Source of the DNA: Mycteria americana
Lineage: Eukaryota; Chordata; Aves; Ciconiiformes; Ciconiidae
NCBI RefSeq assembly: GCF_035582795.1
Contig: NC_134367.1
Location: 7,426,062 to 7,490,061, forward strand
Direction: 5' to 3'
Length of the DNA: 64,000 bases
Every line of letters starts with the position of its first letter. Positions within the stretch are counted from its first letter, which is position 1. Shown one piece after another: positions 1-11,600 of this stretch. The notes under the pieces were generated by a model. It worked only from the letters and a program-made list of their open reading frames with translations. It made no database searches and was not told where the DNA came from. Both the position numbers and the translations under genes were made by a program.

Positions 1-276
1 GTGAAGCACCTGTTTCCAGCCATTCTGCAGGCTTGGCTCATCCTGCCACAGCATAGATGCTATGGGATCTAGCCACTGCTGTCTTAGGCTTAATCCTGTG
101 GATGGAGGGCACGCAAGTCATCATATCTGTTCTGCCTGAAGCCCTCTCTCCAGGTTGCAGAGCATTTTTACCAGTATTAGATCTGGGCAAAGGGGAGGGT
201 TTGCGTTTCTGAAAAAGGGTGGGTTTATCAGTGATGGATTTTATCAGTCAACTGACATTCCTTTCTCCTTTTGAAG
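1..276 (+). other. OPN5 intron, 3' part only
   Basis: This is the end of the intron before the first OPN5 exon in the window. The last 40 bases are pyrimidine-rich (CATTCCTTTCTCCTTTTGAAG). I see no repeat or other gene here. Confidence 0.8.
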
Positions 277-447
277 TGGTAGGAAAACCCTTTAGTATAA
301 TTTCCTTCTTTTCTCACCGCTGGGTGTTTGGATGGATGGGCTGCCGCTGGTATGGATGGGCTGGTTTCTTCTTTGGCTGTGGGAGCCTTATTACCATGAC
401 AGCTGTCAGCCTGGATAGATACCTAAAAATCTGCCACTTGTCTTACG
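277..447 (+). CDS. OPN5: OPN5 coding exon (end of TM2, loop 1, TM3, DRY)
   Basis: This 171-bp exon follows a pyrimidine-rich acceptor ending in AG at 275-276 and ends at a GTAAG donor at 448. It enters with two bases of a split codon and leaves after the first base of a Gly codon, so it is phase 1 at both ends. It encodes VVGKPF, then the first extracellular loop with HRWVFGW, the TM3 cysteine (342-344) of the conserved opsin disulphide, [12 protein letters not shown], and the LDRY motif at the TM3 cytosolic end. An ATG-started reading frame opens upstream at 219, but that part is intron. Confidence 0.94.
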
Positions 448-3400
448 GTAAGAAAGAAAACTATATTAAGTGACTATATAAAAACTATATTAAGTGACTG
501 TAGAAAAACTATATTAACTGATATAGTTTTCTAGACTGAAATCATACTTAAGCTCCTCCAAATGCTTTTGTTAAATACAGAGGGGAATACACAGATAAGA
601 GAAACATATTTGCATGATCCAAGTAATCCCAGCTAAATTTGTATGCTGGACTTATCACCTTCGCTGTTGTCTCTCTGCTGTCTGCTTAAGCCATGAGTTT
701 TAGTAATCACTCATAGACAAATCACTTTGTGTCTACTAAGGCCTATTAACATTAACAGATGCAGCTATTGCACATATTGCAAGGTCTTATGGACCAACAC
801 ATAAAAGCATTCCTTATTAGATGCCTGAATTCCTTTAAGATATGTGGCAAGCTATTTAAAACATCTACAAGACTTGGATGTGCAGTAGGTCATAATGTGA
901 TATTGTCTCTCTAATATGGAAACAGAACCTGAGAGGATGAAATGAATTTAGCAATGAAAGCTGGTATCACCATATCCATCAATATCTTATATCTCTTGAA
1001 TACGAAGTATTATGTACTTCATTCTTTCCAGTTAAAAGATGTTGTCACAGTTTAGAAAAGATGTTTTTCTTGCATTGGAAGGGACTAACTCCCCAACAGA
1101 GTACAGGGAATACTCAAGGTGACTTTACATATAAGAAATACCTTGCCCATGTGACTTGAGGGACATACAACAGATTTCATTATATTGATATATAATATTG
1201 ATCATGTAATGTTAAGTTATAAGAAATGTTTACAGCTAGGAAGTGTAAGTAAGCCGGTCTGTCCAATAGCTGAGCGTGCAGTCAATTAAAAGCTGTGGTA
1301 CTGTGCTAAGATCTGCTGTCATAGATCCTGGCATGTCCATACTTTTTCCTTAAGTGTGAGTGCAAGGAAGGTTTCCTTAGCTGAGTTTTCAATACACCAT
1401 TCACATTAAGCAGGATTTCAATTCTTCCTCTAAAAGTCTTATCAAAATAATTCAGTGGCAACCCAAATCATAGACAATTTTTCACAGACTTGGTGAGCTG
1501 AAGTAAGTATTTCATGGCTGGCTGCATTCATGCCGTGAGCTCTGGTATTTAGTATGAGATCTTAGTTCAAGACAGACAGAACACTTTGAAACCTTTTTTC
1601 TCAAGGGCTGTTTGATCATGATTGTCCATACAAAATGATGGAGAGCAATAAACATATCTAACATGTTCAGTCTAGGTGGTTAACTTAGCCATTCTCTGTA
1701 TAAGGCCTAAATCAGTCATCAGGAACCTGGAGCACCTGGCTATATACCTACACCTTCATTTTGCTCCAAAAGCAGAAATTGTTTTTTTTGGTTTGGGTTT
1801 TTTTGAGTTTTTTTTTTTTTTTGGTAATAGGTTGCTATGGTTTGACAATAGCTGTGAAAATATTGTCGCTCTTTTAGTGCTCGCTCTATTGTTGCTTTGT
1901 TTTTCCACACCTGAACACAACAAACCAGCTTTCTGTCTCTCAGCCATTGTGCTCGAATATATCTTTTGTCAGTCAGTGTTCATTTTCCTTCCAGTGATCT
2001 GGAAATGTAAAATCAGCTGGGGAAGGGGCACTGGCCACATCCAAATTACAGTTGTTTCTTTGCTTTGATTTTGTTTTAAGTCATTCTCAAACCATGAAGA
2101 AAGCTCCTCAATGTCAGTGGATGGGCAGTGAAAACAGATTAAAGCTTCCAAGGTGGAAGGAGCTGTTATAATACCATAGTCTGAATTTCTGCCTAAATCA
2201 TAGGTTTTAACTCGTTAGTCCTATCTGAATCCAATACGTTGAACGTAGGTGATGATGGAAAGCTTGTAAACTCAGGCTTTTCCTAGATGAATTAGAGTTG
2301 TATGCAAGATGCGCAGAGAGACAATATTCCACTCCACAACACCAGGCATGCCATTAACATTTAATAAAAAAAATGGTCAAGCATACATGAAAACACCTAT
2401 TACCAATACTTCTGACAGTACGCACATGGTGATTTACTGTACTGGAAAAGAATGACAAGGTAAAAATAAATCCTGAATATGTTATTTCCTCTGTAAAGCC
2501 TTGTCTTTCAGTCACTTGGGTTAATAATTTATGTTGAGAAGTGCCCTGAGATCAAACTTTAGCCAGTTAACATAGGACAGGAGGAATAGGAAGTAACGTA
2601 AGTTACATTACACAGTTGCAGCTAGTGAGCCTTCATGCTGAATAATGAAAGGCTGAATTAAACACTTAGTCCTTCGTGTGGGTTGAACCTCCCTCTCACA
2701 TGACCACACACTATGAATATGCCTTTACAGATCACGAACAATTTTCAAAATGACTAGACAAGATTCCCACGATTGTTGCTGAGGTCGTTGTTTGGATTGC
2801 TTTTGCACGGACACTTGTAGGTTGTAAATCATCACAACCTAACGTAAAGATCTGAAATAAAGTCAGGTGGAGCCCTCCATACGAGTGTGCATTTCTCTTC
2901 ATGAGGTACAGCGCGAGCTGGGGTGGCTAGCTCAGGGGTCACTATCGATACCGGGAAAGAGGCGAGATGAACCCTACAGAGCTGTTGTCAAACAGCCAAG
3001 CAAACTCTTACTGCATGTCTAGAATGACATGTTCAATTGTGCCGAATAGATATGGACCTGAACTTGTAATTCTTGAATTATCTTCCAGGTACCTGGCTTA
3101 AGAGACATCATGCATTTATCTGTCTGGCAATAATCTGGGCCTATGCTACGTTCTGGGCTACGGTGCCTTTTGCTGGTGTGGGGAGTTATGCCCCCGAGCC
3201 TTTTGGGACCTCCTGCACTCTGGACTGGTGGCTGGCACAGGCTTCAGTGGCTGGACAGGCTTTTATTCTGAGTATTCTTTTCTTTTGCCTCCTGTTCCCA
3301 ACTGCGGTGATTGTGTTTTCCTATGTCAAAATCATCTTAAAAGTCAAATCATCCACCAAAGAGGTTGCTCACTATGATACCAGGATTCAGAACAGTCACA

Positions 3401-6400
3401 TACTTGAAATGAAGCTGACCAAGGTAGGTAGGAAGATTTAACTCCGTTTGCTTTGTCAGGTTGTAAAAGCAGGCTTGGAGAACTTCAACCATATGCTCTC
3501 CTACGCTGAGCAATAGTACAATGCTCGGAAGGTGGTTCTTTTAGCTTTCTCCTCTGTTTCTGTCAAGATGGGAAAAGACAGGAGTTGAAACATAATTTTG
3601 TGATTAGGGCACTCGAGTCCCTGAGATTGTGATTCAGTCTGAAGCTCTACCACAGCCTTCCCGTGTGACCTTACATAAGTCACATCATCTCCCTGTGGCC
3701 CTGTTCCCCATCATAAAACTCCCTTTGCTTTCAGAAACAGTTGTAAAGAATTATTTTAAGGCGTTCAAGGTGCCCAGGAATTATAACAGAAAAACAGATA
3801 AAAAGCAGATTATTGTAGCAGGGAAATAAAACTTTCAGACGGCTTATGTTCCTCTGTTAATGAAGATATAAATCAAAGTCAATCCTGTGATATTGCAATT
3901 GTTTTTATGCAAATAATTTATCATTTATGCCATGAGCTGCTGATAAAAATGCACTTAAGTGATAAAATTAATTTGCCATCTCAGATGATATCCTATTTTC
4001 CCTTTCTGATTGAATCTATTTTCTATTTGGCAATGGTGACAGCCATGATCCTTGCTGATACTGGTTATTGTGCTAGGAAATCTCGCAAAATAAAAACTTG
4101 TACTGAACAAAACCAGATGCCTTAGTTGTAGAAGATTCATCAGCCTCTGTAAGCCATGCCAAAAGGGAGACAAGCGGCATTTTTGCTTGGCTAATTGAAT
4201 TTTATTACAAATTTTATATTTTTGGGGAGTTGAACTGAAAGTTATATAATATACAGCAATAAGTGACATTATGTCTAAACATAACGGAGAATCTCAGCTA
4301 GCTACCTGTATGGTCAGTGCTGCCGATACAGCTGGTAAAACTGTACTTGCCTTTAAACAGGGATGCTTCAATACAGTACTGTTTTGTGGTTATTCAGTAC
4401 CTTTCCTTTGAAGAACAATGTAAACTTTTGATTCAAGGTTGCAGATTTATTTTTGTCATATTGGAGGGATCACGTAAAATTTCAGTGCGGTCTGAGTCTA
4501 AACACTAGTAGTTGTCCCTTCTGTCTTGGTTCTGCAGTGGAGAACATAATGTTGGGATAAATGTAAATATGGAAAATGAGTCTCCATCATAACCCATTTA
4601 ACTCCACAGCACAATTTATAATGAACAGGCTGTGTTTGAGATCCTTGGCTCGCATGCACGGTTTCTTCAGTGGCACACAACAAAAAAAACCATAAAAGAA
4701 TGAAGTTTCCCTGAAAGTAATATTACCATCAAGATGTGGAACCGAAGGCTCCACAAAAGGTTATGCAATATCCAAAAACCTTGTGCTTTCTGATGATTTT
4801 TTTATTATAAAGCTGCTAATTGCCTTATTCCAAATGAGTGCACACACACTGCTATCAGTCTGGATGCAGTAATAGTCTGTCAATGGCAGCAGTATAATGG
4901 CACATGTTCTTCAGATGTATTACTGCATGATGTCATTTGAAGATATATCAGGCTGTGACTGAGTGCAGACAGGCTGGTTCAGGTAAAGGCTGGTTCATAA
5001 ATTACAAATTTTGGCCCCAAACAGTTTTTCTTTAATATTTATATTAAACATCCCTATGGCTACATTTCCTCCTGTTATAAGGATGTCCTTTTCTCACTTA
5101 CCAGGAATGCAACCTAAATGTTTGGTAGAAATTTGCTTTTTAAAGCATTTAGAGATTCTAACGGAGTACAAAATCCATACTATGGGTTAGGAGAAAGAAA
5201 ACGAGACTTTGTACTAGCATTCTCACTCTCAGTTAAATTCCCAGTAGTTTCAATTCCAGCTTACCCAGGTAAATACAGTCATTTTTTTTATCTGCTGAGT
5301 GGCTATACCCAGAGACTTGACAGCTTACGCCTTATTGAATGACTTTACGCTTACTTGTTCCATATTTGTCTTGAAAGGGATTCAAATGGTTGGCATTTTT
5401 CCAGTGACAGATAGGCCGTAGAACCCCCTCCTGGGTGCAGGCAGAAGGTAAACCTAGTTTGGCAAAAGTCTTCTCCTTCCTCCTGTTACCAATGGCCACC
5501 CTCGTGGCAGGTTATTGGTCCCACTGGGTTTTGACACCTTCTCTGTGGGACATCAGCACAACCTACAAGCGAGGAAGCAGCCCTGCATTAGATCAGGGTG
5601 TTGCAAACCCTTCTCTTTTCTTCTTTTCCTAATTTCCTTTCCTTTTGCCTCGGTGACTGGTACTGGGTGATACAGAAGAAGGAGCTATAGTAGATATAGA
5701 CAAGAATATACCCTCCTAAACAAACTCACCTACAGAGATACTCAGGGTCCTCCACTCCCACATACCATCAGGACCTACTTTAGTCCTGGAAACTTCTTCA
5801 GACTTTGATTTTATGAACTTTGATTTTATGAACTTTGGAATCTGATTTCAAAGGACCCAGAATCTGGAAGACTTGCACTTAATTGTTGGTTTGGTTTTGT
5901 TTTCCCAGTGCATGCTTCTTTTATTGTGGGATGGAAAAGAGACTGGGTTTCTTTTTGACAGTCTGAGGAATACTGGATTGGAAGAGACTGTAGAAGTGAG
6001 GGGCTCTGCAAATAAGCAAGAAAAAACTCCAAACAACAAAGAAAAACCCTATAGGAAATGTTTCTAGTTTAACCCAAATTAATTTCAAAGAGCTTGCTAA
6101 GATTTTCAAAAACTTTCACAGTTCTGTGTTATATATTATCGTGAAAAAGAGAGTCTGTATGTTTTTAAAGGACTCTCCTCCTTAAAGAATTTAAATTTGA
6201 TGTCAAAGAATTATTATTTTCTGAGATCTCATTTAGTTTCCTCATGTTTAACCCAACATTATAGCATTTTTAAAGGTCTGTGATAACAGACTCATTAACT
6301 GCTCTGTGTCAGGTGAAAGGAAAACAGGAGCTAGATAAAGAGAAGAGAAATGCGTGACAGATTTTGTTCATATTGTAAATGTATCTGAAGCGAGTTCTCA

Positions 6401-8531
6401 TTTTTCTTTTCCATTCTGTTGCATGTTCCCTTGCATTCCGCCTAGCTCTGTGCTGCGCTATCTGTCTAACTGCTAGATTAACTTCGTTCTCTCTTCTCTT
6501 TTCCTCTCACAAGGTGGCAATGTTGATCTGTGCAGGGTTCCTCATTGCCTGGATCCCTTACGCTGTGGTCTCTGTGTGGTCAGCCTTTGGACAACCGGAT
6601 TCAGTTCCCATTCAATTTTCAGTCGTACCAACTTTGCTTGCAAAGTCAGCAGCCATGTACAACCCAATTATTTACCAGGTCATTGATTGTAAGTTTGCCT
6701 GTTGCCGGTCAGGTGGATTGAAGACACTGCAGAAGAAGAACTCTTTGAAGAAATCAAGGTAATTTCTTTGAGAAGTAGGACATCTTTAAGTACACAATGT
6801 CCCAAAAATGTACCAAAATAAGATCTACCAAGAGTCACAGCTCTTTGAATCTTATTTCTTGTTTTTTGACTGTGACCTATTCAGGGTCTTTCTTGCCATG
6901 GAAATTTGTAAAGTGATTGTAGGTGTAAAAAGAGAAGCAAGGGGATGGTTCTTACTTTTAGATGCAGCTGCAACTCCATTGGTATAGTTGGAAAAAAGTC
7001 CCATTCGTTTTAATGGTTTTTGGATCACAGAATCACAGAATCGTATAGGTTGGAAAAGACCTTTAAGATCATCAAGTCCAACCATAAACCTAACACTGCC
7101 AAAACCACCACTACACCATGTCTCTAAGCACCTCATCCAAACGTCCTTTAAATACCTCCAGGGATGGCGACTCAACCACTTCCCTGGGCAGCCTGTTCCA
7201 ATGCTTGATAACCCTCTCGGTGAAGAAAAATTTCCTAATATCCAGTCTAAACCTCCCCTGGCGCAACTTGAGGCCATTTCCTCTCATCCTATCACTTGTT
7301 ACCTGGGAGAAGAGACCGACCCCCACCTCTCTACACCCTCCTTTCAGGTAGTTGCAGAGAGCGATAAGGTCTCCCCTCAGCCTCCTTTTCTCCAGGCTCT
7401 CCAGGCTTTTCTCCAGGCTTTTCTCCAGGCTTTTCTCCAGGATCAGTCCTGTCCTCCTGTTCCTTTTCTTTCATGTCATCATATGGGTCACATCCAGAAG
7501 CTGTTTATGACCTCCATTGCCAGTGAAGTAAATGGGAGAGAATTGTGTTAACAGGTTAATTATATAAGGAATTAATACTATGCTTTTCAGCCACAGAATT
7601 AGCAGGGAGAGACAATAGTTCCTTAATCACCCTGTAAGTACCACTCACACCAAAAAACCCCAAAACAAATAATAAGGTCTCATAAAATAAGCCTCTCTTC
7701 TATTTACAACTCTCTGGCAAAATCTGTGCCGACCACCGGTGGAGTTCCTGGAGACACTAGTTGTGCACTTGGAGGAAAAATGCTTCTAGGTCTGTCTTAT
7801 GCCAGACAAGTATCTTACTTCTGTGATTGAACAACAACGAGATAATGATGGATGTTAATCTGACAGTGTAGGCTGATAAAAAGGCCACAAATGCCCTACA
7901 ACATATAAGTGACTGAATCCGTAGAATTCCAGTAGAGTAATTTGCTTCAAAAGCCTAGAACATATGTGCCTCAGTATGTACTTATTAGAAGCATGAAGGC
8001 CCATTTCATCATTCATATTATTCTCTTACCAAGTCCAGCATTTTTTGATGTATTGTTCAGAGAATGAGTCAATAACTCAAGATTCCACAGCTCCCTTTAG
8101 CAGATTATTCCGTAATCTTACACTCAGATTTATCTCATCTGCAGAACATAGAGTTTATATATGTTTTAAGTGTTTGAGGTGCTGAATTTATAGTTTATCA
8201 AAAACCCATCTGCAGTTTTAGGCAAATGGGAGACAAATCCAAAGTAGCTTTCAATGAATCTTTGGAGGCTGGATTTGTGTTTAACCTCCATGTTATCACT
8301 CTGAATGAGGAAGGAGATTCACCTGGTACCTCATGCTGAATGCAAGTTGGCTTTCCTAGGCCTATGCAGTGAACAAAATAATCGGGAAAAATCACTTCCC
8401 AGAAGTAGGAACTTAAGTGTCAGCTTGGTACGAACAAAATGATTGTTGTGCTTTCTCCTTCCCATAGGATGTATACCATATCTGCACACAGAGACTCAAC
8501 GGCGATGAACGAAACCCAACTGGAAGTATGA
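277..8531 (+). CDS. OPN5: OPN5 (neuropsin), 3' part of gene, four exons
   Basis: Coding exons join(277..447, 3089..3423, 6514..6758, 8468..8531); the 5' exons lie left of the window. The spliced product gives about 270 residues, from the end of TM2 to the stop, against about 354 for the full-length family. OPN5 is a seven-helix opsin that binds retinal through a TM7 lysine and senses violet/UV light; in birds it is known from deep brain and retina and is tied to seasonal responses (family knowledge). All junctions are GT-AG with matching phases (1, 0, 2) and no internal stop. Landmarks seen: disulphide Cys at 342-344 and 3214-3216, DRY at 414-422, Schiff-base Lys at 6643-6645, NPIIY at 6661-6675. 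The closest other possibility is an OPN5 paralog (OPN5m2 or OPN5L type), but the PTCHD4 neighbour and the close match to mammalian OPN5 favour OPN5 itself. The gene appears intact within the window. Confidence 0.93.
448..3088 (+). other. OPN5 intron (2641 bp)
   Basis: This GT-AG intron separates the TM3 exon from the TM4 exon. It opens with a short tandem repeat (457-526) and holds a T run at 1808-1822. Chance open frames around 1676-2151 on both strands overlap that T run and resemble nothing I know. The rest is AT-rich unique-looking sequence. Confidence 0.85.
457..526. repeat. Tandem repeat, about 23-24 bp x 3, beside a splice donor
   Basis: Three successive copies (457-479, 480-503, 504-526) share the core AAAACTATATTAA and a following TGAC/CTGATA part. 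The third copy is the most diverged. The array starts only ten bases after the OPN5 exon that ends at 447. Confidence 0.8.
3089..3423 (+). CDS. OPN5: OPN5 coding exon (TM4, loop 2, TM5, loop 3)
   Basis: This 335-bp exon starts after TTCCAG at 3088, where GT completes the split Gly codon, and ends after Lys before GTAGG at 3424. It encodes [10 protein letters not shown]4, extracellular loop 2 with [13 protein letters not shown] (including the disulphide Cys at 3214-3216), TM5, and intracellular loop 3 ending in EMKLTK. The codon at 3157-3159 is GCT (Ala); aligned through the TM4 proline it falls at bovine rhodopsin position 168, where I recall mammals having Thr and other vertebrates Ala. Confidence 0.95.
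3607..3790 (-). mobile_element. MIR-like SINE remnant (amniote type)
   Basis: The segment carries GTGTGACCTTACATAAGTCA followed by a CTCCCTGTGGCCCTGTTCCCCATC part and a TAAAACT part. This is the diverged complement of the core and 3' half of MIR (sense: CCCCATTTTACAGATGAGG and ACTTGCCCAAGGTCACAC). The element would lie in minus orientation inside an OPN5 intron. The family was recognised by eye; the exact ends are uncertain. Confidence 0.6.
5802..5831. repeat. 15-bp tandem duplication
   Basis: ACTTTGATTTTATGA occurs twice back to back (5802-5816 and 5817-5831), and a third ACTTTG follows directly. It lies within an OPN5 intron. Confidence 0.8.
6514..6758 (+). CDS. OPN5: OPN5 coding exon (TM6, TM7, helix 8)
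   Basis: This 245-bp exon follows a long pyrimidine tract and CACAAG at 6513; the donor GTAAT starts at 6759. It enters in phase 0 and leaves after two bases (AG) of an Arg codon. It encodes TM6 with [12 protein letters not shown], extracellular loop 3, TM7 with [11 protein letters not shown], where the Lys at 6643-6645 is the retinal attachment site, the NPxxY motif (NPIIY, 6661-6675), and helix 8 with a Cys-rich patch (CKFACC) suited to palmitoylation, then a Lys-rich tail start. The frame is open back to 6379, but the part before 6514 is intron. Confidence 0.95.
7024..7441 (-). mobile_element. CR1 LINE, 5'-truncated 3' end, minus strand
   Basis: The left end has the CR1 3' tail octamers in complement (ATCACAGAATCACAGAATCG) followed by the GGTTGGAAAAGACC block typical of avian CR1. 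Read on the minus strand it encodes the end of the CR1 ORF2 (reverse transcriptase) protein (7111-7326), with [19 protein letters not shown] and a frame open to its stop. The 5' end is truncated near 7398 and passes into a 12-bp tandem repeat. It is a dead fragment with no endonuclease or RT core, inserted in the last OPN5 intron. Confidence 0.93.
7390..7441. repeat. 12-bp tandem repeat at the broken 5' end of a CR1
   Basis: A short 9-base unit is followed by three exact copies of CTCCAGGCTTTT (7399-7410, 7411-7422, 7423-7434) and a partial fourth. The unit looks seeded by the CR1 sequence CTCCAGGCT, which normally occurs once. Confidence 0.85.
8468..8531 (+). CDS. OPN5: OPN5 terminal coding exon (C-terminal tail and stop)
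   Basis: This 64-bp exon is too short to stand out as an open frame. It lies after a strong acceptor (TTCTCCTTCCCATAG, ending at 8467). The first base G completes the Arg codon left open by the previous exon, and the frame then reads [20 protein letters not shown] followed by TGA (8529-8531). The tail lines up with the mammalian OPN5 tail as I recall it (R-x-aromatic/His-T-I/V near the start and a Ser/Thr-Ala step further on), which supports it as the true last exon. Alternative last exons cannot be excluded without transcripts. Confidence 0.82.
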
Positions 8532-8604
8532 AGGCTCATTTCACATACAACAAATGAAAACCTGATGACAAAAAATTACACTGTCTCAAGTTCCTCTTTC
8601 TGTA

Positions 8605-8610
8605 AATAAA
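8605..8610 (+). terminator. OPN5: Candidate OPN5 polyadenylation signal
   Basis: An AATAAA hexamer lies 74 bases after the OPN5 stop codon, with a T-rich stretch (TTTTATTTTACT) about 20 bases further on, as expected around a cleavage site. It would give a very short 3' UTR. Other A/T-rich signals lie further downstream, so the true end may be later. Confidence 0.45.
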
Positions 8611-8625
8611 TTAAAACATGATGAC

Positions 8626-11600
8626 AGTTTTATTTTACTCCCTAGTCCTATGTACAATGTAGTTCTTTCCATCCTGACTAAAATAGCGCAATTAGAGCTG
8701 GGCACATATTTTAACTACTCAGAGGAAGAAGAAACAGCGAAGATTCATATGTATAAAAAATTTTATTCACTTCAGCATCTTTAAACTACTTTTTTTTTAG
8801 CACTAACAGAAGTGATAGTTTGGACGATATTTTCCTTCACAGAAAGGGAAGTAGTCACAAAGGCCAGTTTTAGTTTGCTAAAGCTAATGTCCCTAGATTC
8901 CTACTGCAGCCACTGCAGAACTGGAACAGGAGAGAAAGGATTCCTTAGAGGACAAATCAGAGTCAGAGCTTCACTTATCAGGGCTCCGAATCACCCATTG
9001 GAGAAACATTAGCCCACTGATTATCCCTTGTGAATATCTCTCCAACTCACGTGGCTACAAGCTATCTTAAAACCACTTTGACTTCTGTCCTTCAATATTC
9101 AGAAATATTTTTTTTTTAGCCAAGGCAAGATCAGAAGTGCCACACATACACCACACATGGTCAGTATTTGTGAACGAGAGGGGAAAGGTCTCTTGCTCAA
9201 ATGTTAGTTTCATTTAAACAGTTTGGAATCATGAATGACTTTGTAACAAAAAACCAGAACCTAAATGAAGTCAGCCCCATTCAAGCCAAACTGAGCAAAC
9301 CAATAGTTTGCACATCTTTTTACCATTCTCTGGCCAAAATGACAATGAAATGTGATGGCAATAAGCAGACATGTTTGACTGCTTGAATGGGAACTGACTT
9401 TTTTCACCTTGTATTGTACTTTTCACCATTCTTTATGATATCAGTATTTAATATAAAACGACAAATCCTTCCTGGATCCTAAGCATGAAACCAGACTTAA
9501 AACTGGTGAATTCATGAGAAAGGTTACAGCATAGGTATGAGAGAAGTCTTTCTCAAGTGCAGTTGTATCCGATTTTTAAACACTAAGCCTGGAAGGATGA
9601 GGATTAGGAACAATTTAGGAGAATTACAGTCCTACTAAAACAAAGCTTGGAAGTTCCTAATACACTCAATAGAATAACAATGTGGCTTGAAAAGACCTGC
9701 AGAATAAGGCAGCCAAAATAGTTGCATCGGATCTGAGCCATAATTATTCCCATTCTCTTCTTTTCCTTTTCTGGATGTACCTTAAGGTAGAGGCATCACT
9801 ACAGACAAAAAATTAGCAGTCCAGTATAAGCAGATTTTTAATGCTTAAAATAATGATTTTAATGTTTGTATGTCATTTCTTTGGGAATAATATGATGCTA
9901 TAAAAAAAAAGCTAATTGCAAATCCAAGAGTCTCCCACACAGATTTGTATTGACTGTTCATTAAAAAAAGAGAAAGTTATGAAGGTTAAAGTTTTTTTCT
10001 GAATTGTTCCTTTAAGGAAAGAAAGCATTTATGGAAGAGTTTCAATTGTTTTCCTGTTTAACTTTTTATGGTGCTTTTTATCATACTGTTATTTCACAAT
10101 TGTGTTTAACGTATTCCCTGCCATACTGAACTGAACTTCTTTTGTAGCTGATCTGTAGTGATGTTAATCTTGTTTTATACAATAATATCATAAAGGTTTA
10201 AAGTAATCTGATGTTTATTGGCATGTCCCAGCACTCCCATTCCGCAGTGCAAACAGTTCCTATTTTCTCAAATGATATTCAGACAATGTAGCAGAAGTTG
10301 AATTTTGTTGAATTTCCTAAGCTGAGTAAAATAGAGTATTGTTTCCTCCTCTGCAATATTTTAGCAAAAGAAGTTTGAATAAATACTAGGAGAACTCACA
10401 GAGGTACAAGGAGCTGCCATGTTACCTTTACAATGTTTTGTGTTAATTTTTCCCAAGAAGTTGAGTTCTTTCACTTCTATAGACCCTTCAGTATAAGGCA
10501 AGTTTATTTCTTGACTATGGTTGCAAGTTGTGCCCAAGAATTGATCCAGAGCAGAAGACATCCTTTACAATATTTCCAGATTTGGTTATGAAGCCATTAA
10601 CAATCTTTCCTCCATTTTCAAGCAGCTTTTATTCCTTTCTTAATCCAGGCAAACTTTGGTTGGTATCTATAGATGGTTATCATAACTAAGGTCTGATGTA
10701 AGGCAGGCGTCCTGTGGCCCTATAAATGCAGATTAGTTGGAGCAGAGCTTCTGGTAAGACTGAAGGAGTTACCCACTAGTCTGGCCAGATTTCAGGGTAG
10801 ATCAATTCAGTTTGTGCATGAACTCTTCCTGTAGTTTCAGTTGGGGAAGGTTTTCTCTTTATTTTTTACAATTATGTTCTCTCTTTGAAATTGCTTCTGG
10901 GTCATCCCAGAAATGGATACATACTTGTGGTAGGGCTGAATTTTATACTCTTAAAGACTGTAAAATATTTTTGGGTTTCGCTATAGGGAATGTACTAGAT
11001 ATATGTGCTATCTAAATAGGTCAGAGGTTTAGTAAACTCTAAATATGAACTTCTGGAATCATGATAAACATGTTTCATATGACTTATTTAAACATATTTA
11101 TTTTTTATTCAGTGCCATAATTACATTTGTTTGAAGACACTCTTTTACAGCTACTGAATAGTATCTTGCTCTCTAAGAAACGCTAGGACTCCAGTTTGAG
11201 CAGGAGTTAGAGACATGTTTATACTGAGCATGTGTTCAAGTGAAAGATGTTTTCCTGAATCAAACAGGACATAAACATTCAAGCATGCAGTACTGTAATT
11301 TAAATGCAGAATCTGAACCTAAGAGCTCGTGGATCTCATCTGATTCAATGCTGAAAGAGAACTGGAGCACCTTCTTTGTACAGCTGTATAAAGCAGTTCG
11401 TACAGTTAGTTCATGCTCTGTTTGGGATCACAGTGGTAGAGGAATAAGGGGCCTTATTACGGATTCAAATTTTCAAGGTGAACTTTGAATTGAATTGAAG
11501 GCTGTAGCCTGATGGTTCAAAAGGTAATCATTTGCCATTGATACTCATGGTAGAGTTTTGTCCTCTCCACGTGTTGAGTCTGATAATTGATGATTATATA

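Larger units (their letters stand above)
3424..6513 (+). other. OPN5 intron (3090 bp)
   Basis: This GT-AG intron separates the TM5 exon from the TM6 exon. It holds a MIR-like SINE remnant (3607-3790) and a 15-bp duplication at 5802-5831. The remainder shows no recognisable element. Confidence 0.85.
6759..8467 (+). other. OPN5 last intron (1709 bp)
   Basis: This GT-AG intron holds a CR1 tail (7024-7441) inserted against the direction of the gene. The remainder (6759-7023 and 7442-8467) shows nothing I recognise apart from a short palindrome, CCACCGGTGG, near 7734. Confidence 0.8.

Noticed and set aside
219..276. An ATG-started frame running into the first OPN5 exon
   Set aside because: The homology starts exactly after the AG at 276; the upstream residues resemble no opsin and lie in the intron. 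The true OPN5 start is outside the window.
1676..2068. 130-codon open frame
   Set aside because: It spans a T homopolymer, lies in an OPN5 intron and has no family likeness.
6379..6513. Open frame before the TM6 exon, which could extend it
   Set aside because: The acceptor at 6513 joins the previous exon in frame at a position known to be continuous in the family; the upstream part is pyrimidine-rich intron.
6988..7551. 187-codon plus-strand open frame
   Set aside because: It is the antisense of the CR1 ORF2 end plus a 12-bp tandem repeat; not a gene.
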